A stretch of DNA of 64,000 bases from Aplidium turbinatum. Its lineage: Eukaryota > Chordata > Ascidiacea > Aplousobranchia > Polyclinidae. The position numbers were made by a program, and so were the translations under genes. The stretch is taken from contig OU964921.1 in NCBI GenBank assembly GCA_918807975.1, positions 27,988,498-28,052,497 of the forward strand, given 5' to 3'. Below the pieces are notes generated by a model. The model was not told the origin of the DNA and searched no databases. It saw only the letters and a program-made list of their open reading frames with translations. Shown here in pieces: positions 42,790-55,620 of the stretch (position 1 is its first letter; every line of letters starts with the position of its first letter).

Positions 42790-44852
42790 TAACTGGCTGT
42801 CTAATGAAACTCTGTTTGTCTTAAGGATATTCACACTCATTCGTCTAATTTATATATCTGACTACATTATCTAATTTCCACACAATTGTTATTCGAATTA
42901 TAATTTTAAGTGATCAGAAGGTGTTCGTATAATGTTGTAGGTCTATAACACAATTTGAATTTAAACAGTAGGCTACAGAATAATGAAATTACAGGATAGT
43001 GAAACATTATCACGAGTTATTACATTTTAATTAAACAATCAATTTAATGTTTTTCTGAGAGCTGAACTGGTCTAACTGAGCTCTCGCCAAATGCGAACAA
43101 GTCATTTTATAATCATCAGTTCCCTTTTTCTTATTGACTTCGGGAGCAGATTAAATGGAAAATTACAATTCTTTAGGAAATTACGCATGGTTTGAAATGG
43201 TTCATTTTAGTTAAAGAAAGGGAATTTATATGATGAAATAATGGATCGCTACAGAGGCCCCCCCAAATTTGGGCTAAATTGGAACCATGGGTACCAAGTT
43301 TAGCTCAAATTTAAGGAGTTAAAACGTTAACACAATTGTAACAGACATAGTGTGAAATAGGTATGTTTAGTGTTTATGATAATAATGTGGTGTTGTGTTT
43401 GTGATATCGTGTCGCGAAGTGATTCTGCGTGGTTCCACCGCCTTCCGCAAAGGAATGTCTGAGTTTGTGCTGTGTTGAAGAGTCTACCTCGTAGAAACAT
43501 TAATTGTTTTGTAAGCGCCGTTGAAAACCGTAGCAGGCATTCATTGTTTGTCTGGCTCTTTCTGTTGAAAAGCAGACCATGCCGATTGAGTTGATGCAAA
43601 TGCAGCAGCAGCCTTGTCTCCTTTTTGTTTGCTAGAGATCAACGCAGCTGGAGATCATTGACATTCGTTGACATTCGGCCTTTGCATTCGCTGTGAGACG
43701 CTAGAGAGTCGGTTGCAAGTGGCTCTGAAGCACTTTTTTCGTTGCAGGCGGTGAAAAGGGCAGAACACTTGCGTTTTTGATCTTGGTTGTTCATGATGAT
43801 TTCTGAGAAAGGCAAAATACATTCAATTACCCGTTCGACTATAGAAATATTTGTCGACTTGGTTTGTTAGTCGACCTGTACGAAATGTGAAGGTACTATT
43901 TGTAATACGGAAAAAAAAATTAATACGTAACAAAAGAACATACGCTTCGATAGGTCTAAATATCATTCACAAAATCGTAAATGTTCATTAGTCTGAACAG
44001 TCGTTCGGCAACTGCAAATAAAACACAGAAATAAAAAAGATGCAGTACATGATTCAAAACCATGCGGTTGTTTCATACAGTATGTAAACTAATGTTTCGT
44101 GGGCATATGCATGCTTGCCCAACATAGGTTAATTAGGTTAGTAACATGCCATGCCAACCGTTTGCATGCCACACTCTCAATTGCAGTCACTTCAACCATA
44201 CACAATAAAACAAAAACATTGAGCAGACAACTTATACAGAGAGAAAGGTTGAAATTGACAACCACTGGTTGTCTGGTGCTGCATTGGAAGAAATGCAGAC
44301 AGTTGCAGAAAAAGACAACGATTTCGTATTACTTTAGAAAAGCAGATTGACCAGCTTGTATGGCCAGACATCCAAGAATTGCCGCAGTGGCTGAGGTGCA
44401 CCTCATTTCAAAGTACATGAGATGGCTATACTGGAAAAAGCTGTAACTGTCCTGCAAAGAACTGCATGGTTTAAACACATGTATTTAGAACAAACAAAAA
44501 TAACCTACATTGCTGCTCTGCAGACTGCAAAATAAACAAATGGACCAATGCTGGAGTGGACAATCCTTAAGACCATTCGTCTTAGCACAAAAGCTTGGCG
44601 CTGTTAAAAAGACACAAAAAATACAGTATAAAGTTACATAATTACAATATTAAAATACAACGTACAAGTAAATATTTGAAGCTTTAACCGCATGAGCTGT
44701 CAGGCAGTTTGAATCATATTACAGGAAGAAATATTACACAATGGTAATTAAACGTTGCGGGCGGTTGACTGATCGCCCAGACTTTGACACAAAAGGAAGA
44801 AAGTCTACTCCTTGATGAACATCACCGCCGGTCGACTGCTGGGAAATTGATG
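42790..44852. other. Repeat-derived DNA without a recognised gene
   Basis: Starts with one copy of a 356-bp direct repeat (42871-43226). A short inverted repeat, ccaaatttgggctaaatt with agtttagctcaaatttaagg, is at 43261-43316. The rest is unassigned. Confidence 0.5.
42871..43226. repeat. 356-bp direct repeat, left copy
   Basis: Near-identical to 47067-47422 in the same orientation (ctaatttccacacaattg to agttaaagaaagggaatt). I saw one base difference. The pair brackets the Ty3/Gypsy fossil, but the ends lack TG...CA and no target duplication is visible. They may be LTR parts or a duplicated flank. Confidence 0.8.
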
Positions 44853-46741
44853 TCATTGATTGTTGAGGACTTGAGGTTGTTGTTTAGCTACATTTCCGGG
44901 GTTCGAAAGTCCATCACTGTTGTTCATAGCGTGTGACGTCACTTGTGGCGGTAGTGGTGCTTTCTTGATGGGTTGTTCAACAAACGGTTTAAGACGATGA
45001 ACAGAGACTGTGTCTGTTTTATCTCCTCGTTGGATTAGGAAGTGATTAGAACGACGTTCAATCACTTGATATGGACCATCGTATCTTAGATCTATCGGGC
45101 GTCTTTGTTCGGATTTAATTAAAACTTTGTCGACAGTCGCCAACAGAGGGTCAACGTAGGGCATGGAAGTGGGTTGTTGTCTAGTCTGTGTTGGAGACAA
45201 ACTGTAAAAATGGTGTGCAAGTCAGGAAGCCAATTCAGTGGGATTAACGTCAGCACTTTGAAAAATAGCGGAAAATTCATTCGGTAAACGTGTGGTTTGT
45301 CCAAATAACATATCGTTGGGGGTACAATCTAAATCTTCCTTTACAGTGTTTCTCAGTGAAAGTAACGTGATTGGCAAATTTTCTGACCACTTTTCTGGTT
45401 GGTTTTGCATACGCAATGAATCTTTTAGCACGCGGTCTCGATTTGTTGTCATTCGCTTGATTGCAAGAATCAATTACCGCAGGGCTCACCACTAGGAGGT
45501 TGACAACTTGACGCGGTGAACGCGGTGAAAACGCTCGACCAAACCGTTGCATTGAGGGCGATAAGAACAAGTATTTTGATGCTTGGTATTTAACATTGTC
45601 ATAAGATCTCGCCATTTCTTAGATAAAAAGACGCTGCCTCTGTCAGAAAGCACTGAAACAGGGGATCCAAAATATTGCACCCAGCTATTCAAAAATGCGT
45701 GGCACACGGTCTCTGCTGTGACATTTGGCATGGGGTAAGCTGTGAAATAACGTGTATATCGATCTATAACGGTAAACAAGTAGCGATTATGATTGGATTC
45801 AGGTAGTGGACCAACAATGTCTACAGATATGTTATGAAAGCGATTTGTAGGAAGATCGAACTTTTCTGGTGCAGGATGAGAATGTCGCCATACTTTACCT
45901 TTCTGACATTGTGGGCAAGCTTTGACCCATTCTTTCACCTGCTTCTTCATTCCTGGCCAAACCTTTGATGATAAAAGCAAGTTGTTTGTTGTCTTTGGGG
46001 AACGTTGGGTCGGGGCGCCTGAAATGATGTGCGATGTCGGTTTGGGAAGAAGTTAACAGGTTGACGGCTTCGGTCAGACTGAAGATTAGACACACTTGCC
46101 GACAAGTGTTCCATTTGATGTTGTAAGCGATCAATCTGTTGCATTAGTTGGGCATTGGGATTTTGTTCTGTAGTATGCTGCACTGCGTTTACTGTGGCAT
46201 GGGAAACGTTTGTTAGTTTTGACATTTGATCGGCAGCTTTTGCTAATTCGTTTAATGACATTTCGAGATTTCCGGCCAAAACAAGTTTGATTTGATTCGG
46301 GAGTTTATTTACAAACAATTCCCGAATTAATTTCGTCGATGCGACATTTTGAGGAAGTTTTGCTCGCATCTCGGCAAGCACTTCGGACGGCAGTCGATCG
46401 CCGATTTCAGACAGTGACATGACGTCAGCGATACGTTCGTTCAACGTCGGTTCGAAACGCTGAAGTAAGCGTTCCTTTAATTTATCATAGTCTGCCCCGG
46501 CGCTGATTAAGTCTTGTATTTGTACAATAATATCGTAAGGCAGACACGATACAAGTTTGTCTGTTTTCAGACGTTGGCAATCAATCTGATAAGTGGTGAA
46601 TCTATTTTCTAAAATCGTAAACCACAACCTAGGGGTATCTTTCCAAAAAGTGTCGCAAAACTTTTCGCCAGGAGAGATTTTAATTTTTTGAGCAGAGGGT
46701 TCGCGATATTCGCTTTCGGGTCGAGATTTTCTTGGGGCCAT
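44853..46741 (-). mobile_element. Ty3/Gypsy-family LTR retrotransposon fossil
   Basis: A minus-strand fossil. Recognised parts in order: a gag region (46741 downward, with a CFYHQRFGQE zinc-finger-like end), an integrase with its zinc-binding part and catalytic core, and the integrase C-terminal region (down to about 44853). Reverse transcriptase was not recognised. It is broken, with at least three breaks. A primer-binding-site-like tggtgaccccgt lies upstream near 46877-46888. If the 356-bp repeats around it are LTR parts, their near identity implies a young insertion. The CsRn1-like gag finger is the best clade hint. Confidence 0.88.
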
Positions 46742-47066
46742 AATATAGATTACACAAGGCTAAAACTACAATTAAATTATAAGATACACAACAAGAGATA
46801 TTGCGACAATTTTAATACAGAAATAAGGAAAACAAGTACTTACCAATGCTCTGTTTTAAAACCTACTGACGTACGGGGTCACCAATGTGGCAACATATAT
46901 TTTACGTTATATTCAACGTATAAGGATAGTTTATATTTAAGTATGAGAATGTTTGTTTATATTTTAATATTAAGGCTCTCTGACTGCCTGATGAAATTTC
47001 TATCTATCTAGTTTGGCTATCTGACTCCATGAACTAATGAACTAATTTCCACTAATGCTCCATGAA

Positions 47067-47422
47067 CTAATTTCCACACAATTGTTATTCGAATTATAAT
47101 TTTAAGTTATCAGAAGGTGTTCGTATAATGTTGTAGGTCTATAACACAATTTGAATTTAAACAGTAGGCTACAGAATAATGAAATTACAGGATAGTGAAA
47201 CATTATCACGAGTTATTACATTTTAATTAAACAATCAATTTAATGTTTTTCTGAGAGCTGAACTGGTCTAACTGAGCTCTCGCCAAATGCGAACAAGTCA
47301 TTTTATAATCATCAGTTCCCTTTTTCTTATTGACTTCGGGAGCAGATTAAATGGAAAATTACAATTCTTTAGGAAATTACGCATGGTTTGAAATGGTTCA
47401 TTTTAGTTAAAGAAAGGGAATT
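47067..47422. repeat. 356-bp direct repeat, right copy
   Basis: Partner of 42871-43226. Just before it lies a small tandem array of ctccatgaactaatttcc-like units (47027-47080). Confidence 0.8.
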
Positions 47423-47559
47423 CGCTACAAGGTCATACAAGGTCGAATCGCTACAAGGTCGAATCGCTACAAGGTCAGTTGCCACCCTAGTTTTATACAG
47501 CTCTGTATTCTAGCAGCACAGCTCAGTATTCTGTCTTTTAGCAGGACCTTGACTGGTTA

Positions 47560-47945
47560 GGTAGGCACTTTAACATTACCCACTGGTCGAAGAGGTGCGC
47601 AATCATGCGTGACATGTTCAATCAATATTTGTGTTTTAGTCACAATTTCGACTTGTTAAAGTGGCTACCATTAAGATCCTTCTTGCACTCAGTTCAGTTG
47701 CAGAAGAAAAAATAGTATTAGCAGAGGGTGGGAATCGAACCCACGAAATTACTATACTCCTCTGCCCTAACCATTAGGCAACGGTGGTTGTGGTGAAGCA
47801 TTCAGTTAAATTTCTTTGTATCAAAAATTTTCGATCAGAATATCACGTCACGAGTCACATGACTGAAATCAGCTGAATCGCGAATGAACATGTCACGCAT
47901 GATTGCGTACCTCTTCGACCAGTGGGTAATGTTAAAGTGCCTACC
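47560..47945. mobile_element. MULE-like MITE with tRNA-like core (386 bp)
   Basis: Inverted ends of about 60 bp (GGTAGGCACTTTAACATTAC inward, then ccactggtcgaagaggt and gcaatcatgcgtgacatgt) are flanked by a 9-bp duplication gactggtta (47551-47559, 47946-47954). A 9-bp duplication with long ends is typical of Mutator-like elements. The centre holds a tRNA-like sequence. Confidence 0.85.
47720..47790 (-). repeat. tRNA-like sequence with A and B boxes
   Basis: On the minus strand: tgcctaatggttagggc (A box/D arm) and gtgggttcgattcccac (perfect T arm with B box). The 3' end cctctgct has no matching 5' acceptor strand and no clear anticodon arm forms, so I call a tRNA-derived Pol III promoter relic, not a tRNA gene. 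Confidence 0.65.
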
Positions 47946-48069
47946 GACTGGTTAACCGCAAGGTTGTTCGGTGCTGCCAGACCTTTCTATTGCTATATTT
48001 TGATTTTTATGTAATTGTGTAATGTGTTTCTTTTTCCCGACTCGTATTAGAAAGGCAAATAAACAAACA

Positions 48070-48086
48070 TCTCTCTCTCTCTCTCT
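48070..48086 (+). repeat. CT dinucleotide microsatellite
   Basis: About eight CT units. Confidence 0.9.
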
Positions 48087-48325
48087 GTATTCACCTCAAA
48101 TATGCTTTGCTTAAAGTTTGCGGAAGAGACAAAGCGGAGAGAGCGTCAGATAAAAACTCAGGGGAAAAAATGCTAAAGGTTATTTTCAAGGAGTTGATCA
48201 AAAAAAGTCTCATTGTCAAATAATGCTGTTGGCTGTTTTTTGTTTATGCAAAAATTACATAGCAGGAGTAATTTACCTAACATAATCTACCAGGCTGAGT
48301 AACATATGCCCTATCGTACATTCGT

Positions 48326-48405
48326 ACCGTACTCACTACAAAAAGCGAGCACTGTGTTGTGCTAACCATAGTCTACCAGGGTTGCTTCCACGGTAACCAT
48401 GAAGG
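48326..48405 (+). repeat. Dispersed repeat, relative of the 8.5 kb palindrome
   Basis: tactcactacaaaaagcgag, cactgtgttgtgctaaccat and ggtaaccatgaag follow the order of 8530-8602. Confidence 0.65.
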
Positions 48406-48423
48406 CTTTTCCTATCAGCAAAT

Positions 48424-48495
48424 GTATCTCGGCAGTTAAGTGCAACAAGAATTGAGTCCGAAAGACTCATGCTTCGCCTGTGACGTTGGGCAAGT
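48424..48495 (-). repeat. Dispersed core repeat (hammerhead-like), copy 3
   Basis: On the minus strand: ttgcccaacgtcacaggcga, agcatgagtctttcggactc, aattcttgttgcacttaact, gccgag. It shares the downstream half with 14838-14960. The stem gagtc/gactc with loop tttcg is clear in this copy. Confidence 0.55.
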
Positions 48496-48622
48496 ATTTT
48501 TAAAATTTTGAGAAAAATGTTTTAGCCTATTTTTATCTGTAGGCTAGTTGTTTTTAAAAAGTAAATATCCTTTTGCCCTGTCTTCTAACTTGTGATTGAA
48601 AACTAGATGATGTACCGTACGC

Positions 48623-50694
48623 CAGCGCCGGATTAACTACAGTAGCAGATGTAGCAGCTGCTACGGGCCCCGCGCTTCACAAGGCCCCGCGCTTGACGAG
48701 CAAAACATTTTTTTTTGCAAAAAAATGTCGAACATGGCAAGTAATTTTTGGCTTGCAAACTGGAATGGCATAGGAGAACATTATAATTGTAGGATTAAAT
48801 TACTAGTTCCAACGTCTTTAAGAGGGTAGGTCTTCAGAGGAACAGATGAAACAGTAGGGTCTCCTAACAACGGAAACTATTTGGGACTGTTAGAGCTTAT
48901 TGCAACTGTAGATCCATTTTTGTGCCAACACATCAAGATGCATACGGTACGAATCGTGAAAAAGGGCACACTTCCTACTTTTGCGAAGAGGTAGTCAACA
49001 TAATGGGAAAAGCAGCTGAAGATATAATCGTTAGTGAACTGAAAGAAGCTAAATACTTTTCCATATCACTAGATTCAACCCCGGACGTTACTCACACTTG
49101 TTCTTCCCCTCCGGACATTACTTCACGGTAAGATATATCAAGCCAACAGGGCCTGTGGAAAGGTTTCTGGCATTTCTGCCAACGGAGGGCCATAGGCTAG
49201 GCTACTGCTCAGCAGATTTTCGACAGCCAATCTTGCCGATTGCCGTGGACAAAGTTATGATAACGCGTCGAACATGAGCGGGAAATATAACGGAGTAGGA
49301 TATAGGCACTTGTTAAAAAAAAAATTGGTGCTGTTGCAGAATATGTTCCATGCTATGCTCATTCGTTGAATTTTTTTAGTTTATGTGCTGCACAATCGTG
49401 CCCAGAAACAGTTCAGTTCTTTGACTTCGTTGAAAATATCTATGTATTCTTTGCTGCTTCAACACACCGGTGGTCCGTTCTGGAGTGCTCTGGTGGTGGA
49501 GTGCTAACAAGGCTCTCTGCAACACGATGGTCCGCCAGAGCTGCCATTAAGGTTATTAAAGAGCATTTTCCTTTCTTACAGGAGGCACTGGAGAAACTTG
49601 CAAATGATCAAGTGCAAAAGGCAGGATGTCGATAGCAGGCAAATGGACTCCTCGAGAAAATGGAGTTGTTCAAAATTGGAATCTTAGTAATTTTTTGGAA
49701 TAGCTTACCCGATTGCTTCCAAGCAACTCAAGCCTCTCTTCAAGCAAAGCAGCAAAATCTCAACATTGCTTCAGCATTGTGTGCCTCTTTGGCAAGATCT
49801 CTACAGACTTTAAGAGAACAATTCGCTAAGTTTGAGTCAGAGGCTCAGAAGCTGACTCAAGTGCCGCATTACCGACCAACATGCACAAGAAGAATTGTCC
49901 GAAATCTAAGGCGCAATGAGGATGTAGGCAGCGGCCGTTCAGTTTCAGATGCAATGGATAATCAATCACCTAAAGACAAATTCCGGGTGGAAGTTTTCCT
50001 TACAGTATTGGACAGCTTACAATCTGCGCTGGAGCAACGTCGCAAGGCATACACCCAATTGAACACACGGTTTAGTTTTTTGCGAAATCTGCATGACCTA
50101 ACACCTGCGCAGATCCAAGAAAGTGCTGACAGACTTTTAGAAGCATATTCCCAGGATTTGGAAGACGGATTGAAAGATGAACTAGGCCTACCTCAGTTTT
50201 CAGAATTCGTAAAGCACATTGCTATTGATTGCTCCTCTCCAAAACTCAACTATTTCACTTTGATTAAAGAAAACAATATTGACACCATGTTTCCTAACAT
50301 TGCCAATTTGTTGCGCATTTATCTATGTGGGATGGTAACTAAGATCATTTTCAAAATTGAAGTTGATTAAAAATTATCTGCGAAACACGATAGGGCAAGA
50401 GCGGCTACACTATGTAACTCTTTTGAATATTGAAAATGACATTCTGAAGTCACTGAACTCACCTGAAATAATTTCCAAATTTGCAGAGATCAAAATGCGT
50501 CGAAAAGACCTTTGAATGATATTGTTGAAGTTTTATATTTCTCCTTGCAAGTACAACATAACATTAGACTTTTGTTATTTTTTTGTTGTTGTAGAATGTA
50601 GATCAAATCTATAAAATATTCAATTACTTTCCAGGTATTATCTGTACATCAAATCAATCTGCTACAGGCCCCGCACTTGGTTAATCCGGCACTG
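48623..50694 (+). mobile_element. hAT transposon, DUF4371/ZMYM-like (2.07 kb)
   Basis: Ends CAGCGCCGGATTAAC and GTTAATCCGGCACTG (the latter with one extra T) with a perfect 8-bp duplication ccgtacgc (48615-48622, 50695-50702). Plus-strand transposase pieces: 48922-49131 (ELKEAKYFSISLDSTPDVTH, first catalytic Asp region), around 49240-49300 (DCRGQSYDNASNMSGKYNG), 49366-49635 (RLSATRWSARAAIKV) and 49660-50370 (rest of the helical insertion, ending near the catalytic Glu region). The dimerisation end is around 50390-50510. Frame breaks and an early gap make it inactive. Confidence 0.92.
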
Positions 50695-51089
50695 CCGTAC
50701 GCACGCTTTAGGCTACATTGTTTCACAACGGAGCATAGCAGAATATGCAACTCCAGGATCTCCAAAACTAACTGGAGAGCGGATAACCTCATGCTGCTCG
50801 TCGTCTTTACTTCACACCCACAGAAATAGTTCTCCATGAGGACATTTATCCTACACTTATACGACACGTCGTCAAGGCGAACTACAGTATCGCGACGGTG
50901 CCCTACTATAATAGATAGACCTACAGTGGGAACGCCTACCACCGCCTCCAGTCATTACGTAATACGTAGGCTACATTAATGGAAGTATAGAATATAGGCT
51001 ACGATCCTTTTACCTCTGACTATTCAATTCTCTTCATCCGATCAACCATCGCCCACACCATCACAAAAAAAATCGCCACAATTGGTAGG

Positions 51090-51364
51090 CAGGCGCGGAT
51101 TTATGGGGGGGGCCCGGGCCCCCCCCGAAATTTTGTGAAAAATTGTATGTTTCCGCATCAAATGGCTTGATATGCTTCTAAACAGCTGATATTAGTCCCT
51201 CGGCATCACAATTAATGAAAATGGTTGTTTTAATGTCTATTTTCTAGCATATTGTATATGTCGTAGTATCATTGTTCATATCTGTTTAGCTTTTTCTTTC
51301 TTTTTAATTGATTTTCAAATTTTCTGCCCCCCCCCCCCGAAAAAAGCTCTTAGATTCGCGCCTG
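51090..51364. mobile_element. hAT-type MITE with C/G runs (275 bp)
   Basis: CAGGCGCGGATTTATGGGG and the inverted end AGATTCGCGCCTG; a perfect 8-bp duplication ttggtagg at 51082-51089 and 51365-51372. Confidence 0.9.
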
Positions 51365-51381
51365 TTGGTAGGGATCCACGG

Positions 51382-51592
51382 CAGTGGCGTAGGCCTACGG
51401 TACGGTAACCATTTTTTTGGGTTGTTTAATGTTTAGGCTACATTCTTTAGAAAGTTTCAAACACATGCTTGATTGCAGTGACTCGTTATAATCACATCAT
51501 CAATTTATTTTGTTATGATCTGAAAAACCATTGAGCCAACTGCAAACCTAGTGTGTGTTAACACCTGAAAAAATAGTCACTGCACGCCTCTG
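51382..51592. mobile_element. hAT-type MITE, CAGTGGCGTAG family (211 bp)
   Basis: CAGTGGCGTAGG... and ...GCACGCCTCTG, flanked by atccacgg (51374-51381) and atccacga (51593-51600). A relative is probably at about 57111-57338. Confidence 0.75.
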
Positions 51593-52348
51593 ATCCACGA
51601 TCATTGCAATCTTCAGGGCAATAAAAACTAAAGAGTCAAAACAGGCAGACGTCCAGTTTAGGCTTACTTAGCCAGTGACGTTGAGAGGCGGGCAGTAGCC
51701 TAGGTACTTTTGGACTCGGCATGATTTTAGGGGCCCGTAACATTACCAAGGAGCCCGAGAATTTGAAGAAACCAACTCGTATTCTTTGGATATGGCCGTG
51801 GCGTGTTTTCTTGGAAGTGTTTTTATTTGCGGCCCGAGGATGTCATTGGCCTACCGGGTCAAAATTATCCTCTCAACGGCCCTGTAGACTAAGTTTACTT
51901 GGCTACGGTCAAGTGCAGTGTATAGTTGATAAATTTTATTAACAAAATAATAACCATATTAAAACAGAAAATATGTGCAACGCAACAAAATGTTTACATT
52001 TGCAGCGAATTACTGAGGCTAACACTGTTTTAAAATCGGAAGACCACATATATTTTGATAAAAATTTATAAGTCTATTCGCCGCTTTCTGGTTATGTTAC
52101 GCCACCTCCAGTCATTACAAGCTGGGCAACTAAGACAGAAAATGCACCCATTTCCGGTTGTGCGCCGGTATTGTTACATATCCTTGAGTCTTCCATTTTC
52201 ATAAATGTTTCAAAATCACCCACCGAAGTTTACCTCACGTGTATTGAATGACTCCATAGGCACCGGAATCAAACGCGCAAGTAATCCAGTTTAGAGACTA
52301 AGTGCAACACGTTTGACATCATTAGATCGATCTCAATTCAACCTTGCA

Positions 52349-55300
52349 TCATAATTCAAGATCTGGGAACATTTCTCTCGCTTTTTCGTGTACAGCGGTG
52401 TTGACGGCAGGGTGATACTTCAACACACTCTGCAGCCCTTCCATGGTCATGCTGAAGGCATCGACGTATGTCGCTGCACGGACAGAGTAAGGTCTCCGGT
52501 GCTGGAAGAAAACGTTGAAAAGCAATGTTAAGAAGTTTGCAGGATATTGTTCCTAGAAATTATTTAGAGTTTTATTAATGCGTCTATCGCTGCCAATTCT
52601 TGCTACAATCGGCTGCTGAGAAACATAGCCTATAGTTTTATTAATTATAAAATGTTCAATGATGAACCGCACAGTTGTTTTCTCATGTCCATTCAACAGC
52701 AGGCAGCATAGCGAGCGATTCACTAACGCAAGCCTGATCGCCAAGCTTGTTGGTTTCAACTTCACATTTGGTAGAATATGTTATGATTCACTTTGGCAAC
52801 CACTAGAATTACAAGTTGAGGAAAGACTGAAGATGACAAACAATGGAGAAGTGATTGTTTGTTCCGATGAGTACGTAAAGATAACTTTTTAAACATAACA
52901 TTGGTGGCTGTAATATAGTTGTAGAGGAAACTGAGGTGTGTCGCGAACAAAAGTTTCAGTACAAATCATACGAGAGGTCATAAAATATGACGTTGAGCAA
53001 ATGAATACAATGCTATAAAAGTTACTTGTTTTTCAGGATAAAATAGCCTAGCCTATATTGTTGATAACTTCAAAAAGTAGTTCTTAAACTGTGAGCAGGT
53101 GTGCTGCATTTCAAATACCAACACAACATCCACTAGTCATATGAAAACATATTGTTATTAATTTGTCGATAGGACGAATGGTAACTATTTCAGGAAAGCA
53201 GGTCACAAACCCTGCGTGGCTAGATGTTGAATCCTTTATCTCACAAACACTTAACGAAATAACTAACACTTTGCCTTATGTGTTAAGTAACAAAAACATT
53301 TATGAGATAAGTGTCGTTTTTTGAATTTTCTATTATAGTTTTTAGTTTTCTTAACTCGATGAAGATCCACCAATATGACAAAAAAGCCAGGGAGGTCTGC
53401 CATCTGACAAGCTTGAGAACTACAGATATAGCCTACTATGTAAAAAGCAGCATTATCTATAATTCTATACCTTTATCTATAGGCTACGGTTTAATGTCTC
53501 TAGTTTCCCGTTGCAAGGGTTGTTCGCCCCGTTCCGTATTGCAAGGGTTGAACGCCATAGCATGATATATTTTGCAAAAGGATCTAACGTTGGTTCTCAC
53601 ACGGTATCTTACCTTGCATAACACACTTTCACACAAAATTTCTTCTCCTTCCATTACTTGACCGATGGTTGTTTTGTCGCGTCCTTTATGCGTTATAATA
53701 TCAGCCAAACCACGATAGATTATATACATTTCCGAGCGAACATCACCCTGGTAATGTGAAAGATTCAGGTCAGCATTTTCAAGTGCGATGTACAATTGTA
53801 CCAATGTATACCTACTGTAGGCTACAGCACAAAGCATGACCTATGCGTATCTTATTAGGGATATGCAGGGGTTCGGTGTCATTGTTCAAAACGATTTTTT
53901 TATCCGAAGTTTGCAGTTTCATGTAAAAACGTTACATAGCCGCCTTAAGCACATTCGCTTGTTTAGTATTGACAACCTCGTCGAAAACAGGTTCACTGAT
54001 AACTATTCCTAAACAATACAAGCAACATTGAAATACACCCGGAAAAGTATTTTTTTAAATATTACAAAAAGTGAAAATATAAAATTGCTTTGCACGGTCA
54101 ATGCTGAGGCTATTGATAAGTTTTTTTCAGATGACAGTAAATGATAGGCTACTAGAGCCTCCGGACTGAAATTGACATAAAATATTGGAATAACCCCTTA
54201 CTTAGGCCTATTAGTACGTAATATCGTATCAGTCTTGGGATGTCAGAACTGACTAATCAGATCTCTACTTTTTTGTAACATTTTTCGGGTTAAATAAAGA
54301 TAATAAACCTCTGTTTATTGACCTGCATATCAACCAAGAAAGCGTATTTCACAATACCAGTTCTGACAAAACAATGCTTTGCCAGCTTTGGTCAAGACAA
54401 GAGTATGATCGCCGAGATGCTTTGTGACCTATCGCGCAAAGTCTCAGCAAGACGTTTTCGCCTCAACTAACACACATGGACGGTTTTTAGAACTAATTTC
54501 TCCTTTGGTTATCGATTCTTGAAAATTTTTCGGCATCACAGTCTTCATGCTGCCTGGATCAGGCAATTAGTGAATGAATTTCGAAAATTTTCTATCAACG
54601 CTCTGATTTGATAATAACGAATCCAATTACTGTACAACTTGTTGAATGCTTTCGATAAAAATGGAATATTAAAGTAACCATGGGTGCCATTATAACGACT
54701 GTGTCTCCACGATCTTTGTTGAAGTTGCTACATTGTGCTGCTGGTATTGGAATCAGCAAAGTCTCGCCTGACACCTTTACCACTCACCATCTAAACACCT
54801 AACATTGCACTAGCTTGCTGTTAAATTGCTTTTTATAAAATTTACTCTAATTCTTCAAAAATGCAAACAATGGAATAAGTTGTGCAACCTGCAAACAAAT
54901 ATAATCTCCAGGCATGTAAGCAAGAGGGGCCATGACCATGGAAAGATGACGGATGAAATTTGCCGGGCAATCGGCAAACAATTCTACACCAGTGATCAAT
55001 TCGCCGCATATCTGGCTGTAGATGTCCGCTCGTAGACTGAAAACAAGAAATTCATTCAAGATACATTTCATTTCACACACATTTCATTATAGTTACGCTT
55101 TATAGAAGCTAGGTTATACAGTAATAATGAAATAAGTTACCACTAGACTAAAAAATATTAAACATTGCACGTGGTGAAAGCCTATGTTTGGTGAAGTTGA
55201 ATGCTATCAGGTAGAGACAACTCGACAACTCGAATAATTGCGTTGATAGCTCAAAGCAACACTTAAACTGACTGAATAAACTGATACGGTGATTGAATGA

Positions 55301-55620
55301 CTTACAAGTTCGCAAGCGGCGGTAACTCATTTGTTATGCAGGTTAAGACTATAAATGAAATGAAACGTTTACGTCCAGAAATACTCAAGCACGCCCGATG
55401 AAAACCATTGTTTTTATCACATTCTACATTTGAAAAAAAAATTAAAACAAAAACACTATATGCAACAATTTAAATAAAGTACCCACCAAAATGAAAGATC
55501 TGGAAACAAAGTCATGAAATTGATGCCTTTATTTTTCATCCACATGTACTCGTAGTACTGTATGACATGGTTGGACAACTTCTTGTCAAACTTGTGGTCA
55601 GCCATACAATTTTTGACAGC
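52349..55620 (-). CDS. Channel C-linker and cyclic-nucleotide-binding domain exons
   Basis: 55620-55487: NCMADHKFDKKLSNHVIQYY... MTLFPDLSF. 55036-54889: LRADIYSQICGELITGVELF, FIRHLSMVMAPLAYMPGDYI. 53747-53613: GDVRSEMYIIYRGLADIITH. 52501-52349: HRRPYSVRAATYVDAFSMTM and a short tail FPDLEL. The usual FGE of the phosphate cassette reads EGEE here. Confidence 0.93.

Larger units (their letters stand above)
50695..52348. other. DNA downstream of the channel gene, no gene seen
   Basis: Holds two adjacent hAT-type MITEs (51090-51364, 51382-51592). The open frame at 51721-51942 has no recognisable product. The 3' UTR of the channel gene should lie just left of 52349. Confidence 0.5.

Noticed and set aside
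47720-47790. Genuine tRNA gene on the minus strand
   Set aside because: No acceptor stem and no proper anticodon arm, and it sits in the centre of a MITE.
55148-55330. Extra channel exon near 55283-55312 (LPPLANL before gtaagt)
   Set aside because: Including it breaks the phase between 55487 and 55036, which already join cleanly as Cys.
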